A stretch of DNA of 64,000 nucleotides from Streptomyces sp. NBC_00247. Lineage in GTDB: Bacteria > Actinomycetota > Actinomycetes > Streptomycetales > Streptomycetaceae. The position numbers and the translations under genes are program-made. The notes below the pieces were generated by a model. The model made no database searches, was not told the origin of the DNA, and worked only from the letters and a program-made list of their open reading frames with translations. How positions within the stretch are numbered: the stretch's first letter is position 1; every line of letters starts with the position of its first letter. The DNA lies in the NCBI RefSeq assembly GCF_036188265.1, contig NZ_CP108093.1:5538001-5602000 (forward strand), in the 5' to 3' direction. Of this stretch, positions 63,241-64,000 are shown piece by piece.

Positions 63241-64000
63241 GTGGACGTTTCATGGACCCTCTGGGTGCTGACCATTCTCGGTCTGGCAGCCCTCATCGCC
63301 GTCGACTTCTTCATCGGGCGCAAGCCCCATGACGTGTCGACCAAGGAAGCCGGAATCTGGACGGTCGTCTGGATCACTCTGGCGGCACTCTTCGGCCTGG
63401 GCTTGCTGGTCTTCGGCAACAGCCAGGCCTCGGGCGAGTTCTTCGCCGGCTTCATCACCGAGAAATCACTGAGCGTCGACAACCTCTTCGTCTTCGTCCT
63501 GATCATGGCGAAGTTCTCGGTGCCCTCCCAGCTCCAGCAGCGGGTGCTGCTGGTCGGCGTGCTGATCGCCCTGGTGCTCCGGGCGATCTTCATCGCGGCC
63601 GGCGCGGCCGTCATCGCCAACTTCTCCTGGGTCTTCTACATCTTCGGCGCGTTCCTGATCTACACGGCATGGAAGCTGATCCAGGAGGCGCGGGCCGACG
63701 AGGACGAGGAGGAGTTCGAGGAGAACCGGCTGCTCAAGTCCATCGAGCACCGTTTCGGCGTCGCCGACCGGTACCACGGCACCAAGCTCTTCATCCGGAA
63801 CAACGGCAAGCGCGTCATGACCCCGCTGATGGTCGTCATGCTCGCGATCGGCACCACCGACGTGCTCTTCGCCCTCGACTCCATCCCGGCGATCTTCGGC
63901 CTGACCCAGGACCCGTACATCGTCTTCACGGCCAACGCCTTCGCGCTGATGGGGCTGCGCCAGTTGTACTTCCTCATCGGCGGGCTGCTGAAGAAGCTGG
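63241..64000 (+). CDS. TerC-family integral membrane protein (3' end outside window)
   Basis: GTG at 63241, GGAGG four bases upstream, opens VDVSWTLWVLTILGLAALIA and the frame remains open to the end of the window (253 codons). It is the TerC/Alx family: an Asp-bearing helix 1 (VDFFIGRKPHDVS), ITEKSLSVDNLFVFVLIMAKF (the SLSVDN signature) and LAIGTTDVLFALDSIPAIFGLT in a later helix, with acidic residues that form a metal path. TerC proteins export Mn2+ or load metal onto exported proteins. The TerD genes upstream make a ter-type group. Confidence 0.93.
   Translation, partial: MDVSWTLWVLTILGLAALIAVDFFIGRKPHDVSTKEAGIWTVVWITLAALFGLGLLVFGNSQASGEFFAGFITEKSLSVDNLFVFVLIMAKFSVPSQLQQRVLLVGVLIALVLRAIFIAAGAAVIANFSWVFYIFGAFLIYTAWKLIQEARADEDEEEFEENRLLKSIEHRFGVADRYHGTKLFIRNNGKRVMTPLMVVMLAIGTTDVLFALDSIPAIFGLTQDPYIVFTANAFALMGLRQLYFLIGGLLKKL

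Overview
This is a 64-kb piece of a Streptomyces-type chromosome. The evidence is the very high GC content with GC-rich third codon positions, frequent GTG starts and ATGA/GTGA gene overlaps, Tat and lipoprotein signals, an ANTAR response regulator, a TerD/TerC group, and a chain of core genes (pyk, ANTAR regulator, liv transporter, polA, rpsA, coaE, uvrB) that I recall from Streptomyces chromosomes. I see no rRNA operon, CRISPR array, insertion sequence or prophage. Most of it is conserved housekeeping DNA with single accessory genes between.

Layout. 1-3.4 kb: the end of a DEAD-type RNA helicase with a Gly/Arg-rich tail, then a three-gene unit of a small protein, a polyprenyl diphosphate synthase and an MpaB/Lcp-type oxygenase. 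3.4-7.7 kb: a zinc metallopeptidase, chorismate mutase, a 47-residue ORF and an aminopeptidase N. 7.9-11 kb: an orphan DesA/DesB-like pair (lysine decarboxylase and lysine N6-hydroxylase). 11-16.4 kb: a Tat-exported 5'-nucleotidase, pyruvate kinase, a LAGLIDADG protein, an unusual one-armed (class I) tRNA with a CAA anticodon, and a PdtaR-like ANTAR regulator. 16.4-22.2 kb: the branched-chain amino acid transporter livK-H-M-G-F. 22.8-30.2 kb: a thioesterase, a polyprenol-phosphomannose mannosyltransferase, an FdhF/YdeP-type molybdoenzyme and DNA polymerase I.

30.9-38.5 kb: a secreted lytic transglycosylase, HrpB helicase, a methyltransferase and ribosomal protein S1 with its promoter. 38.6-45.6 kb: a secreted beta-helix protein, a Tat-exported flavin amine oxidase, a PAC2-family protein, CoaE with a TPR protein, a small membrane protein, an ADP-ribosylglycohydrolase and a lipoprotein. 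45.7-51.6 kb: a perfect 8-bp x 10 tandem repeat, an SPFH protein, and a SNF2 helicase coupled to a SWIM zinc-finger protein. 51.7-57.8 kb: a broken gene, a TMEM175-type channel, a divergent aminotransferase/HxlR regulator pair sharing twin operators, a uridine-kinase-like protein, an Ogt-type DNA repair protein and an MHYT membrane sensor. 57.8-64 kb: uvrB, TerD, a large TerD-like fusion protein, and a TerC gene (cut by the window end) behind a leader that looks like a yybP-ykoY manganese riboswitch.

The most interesting items are the polyprenyl synthase/Lcp-like oxygenase unit, the class I tRNA with a leucine anticodon beside a LAGLIDADG gene, the octamer tandem repeat, the twin operators of the HxlR regulator, and the TerC leader. 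Function calls come from motifs and remembered families; no database search was possible.
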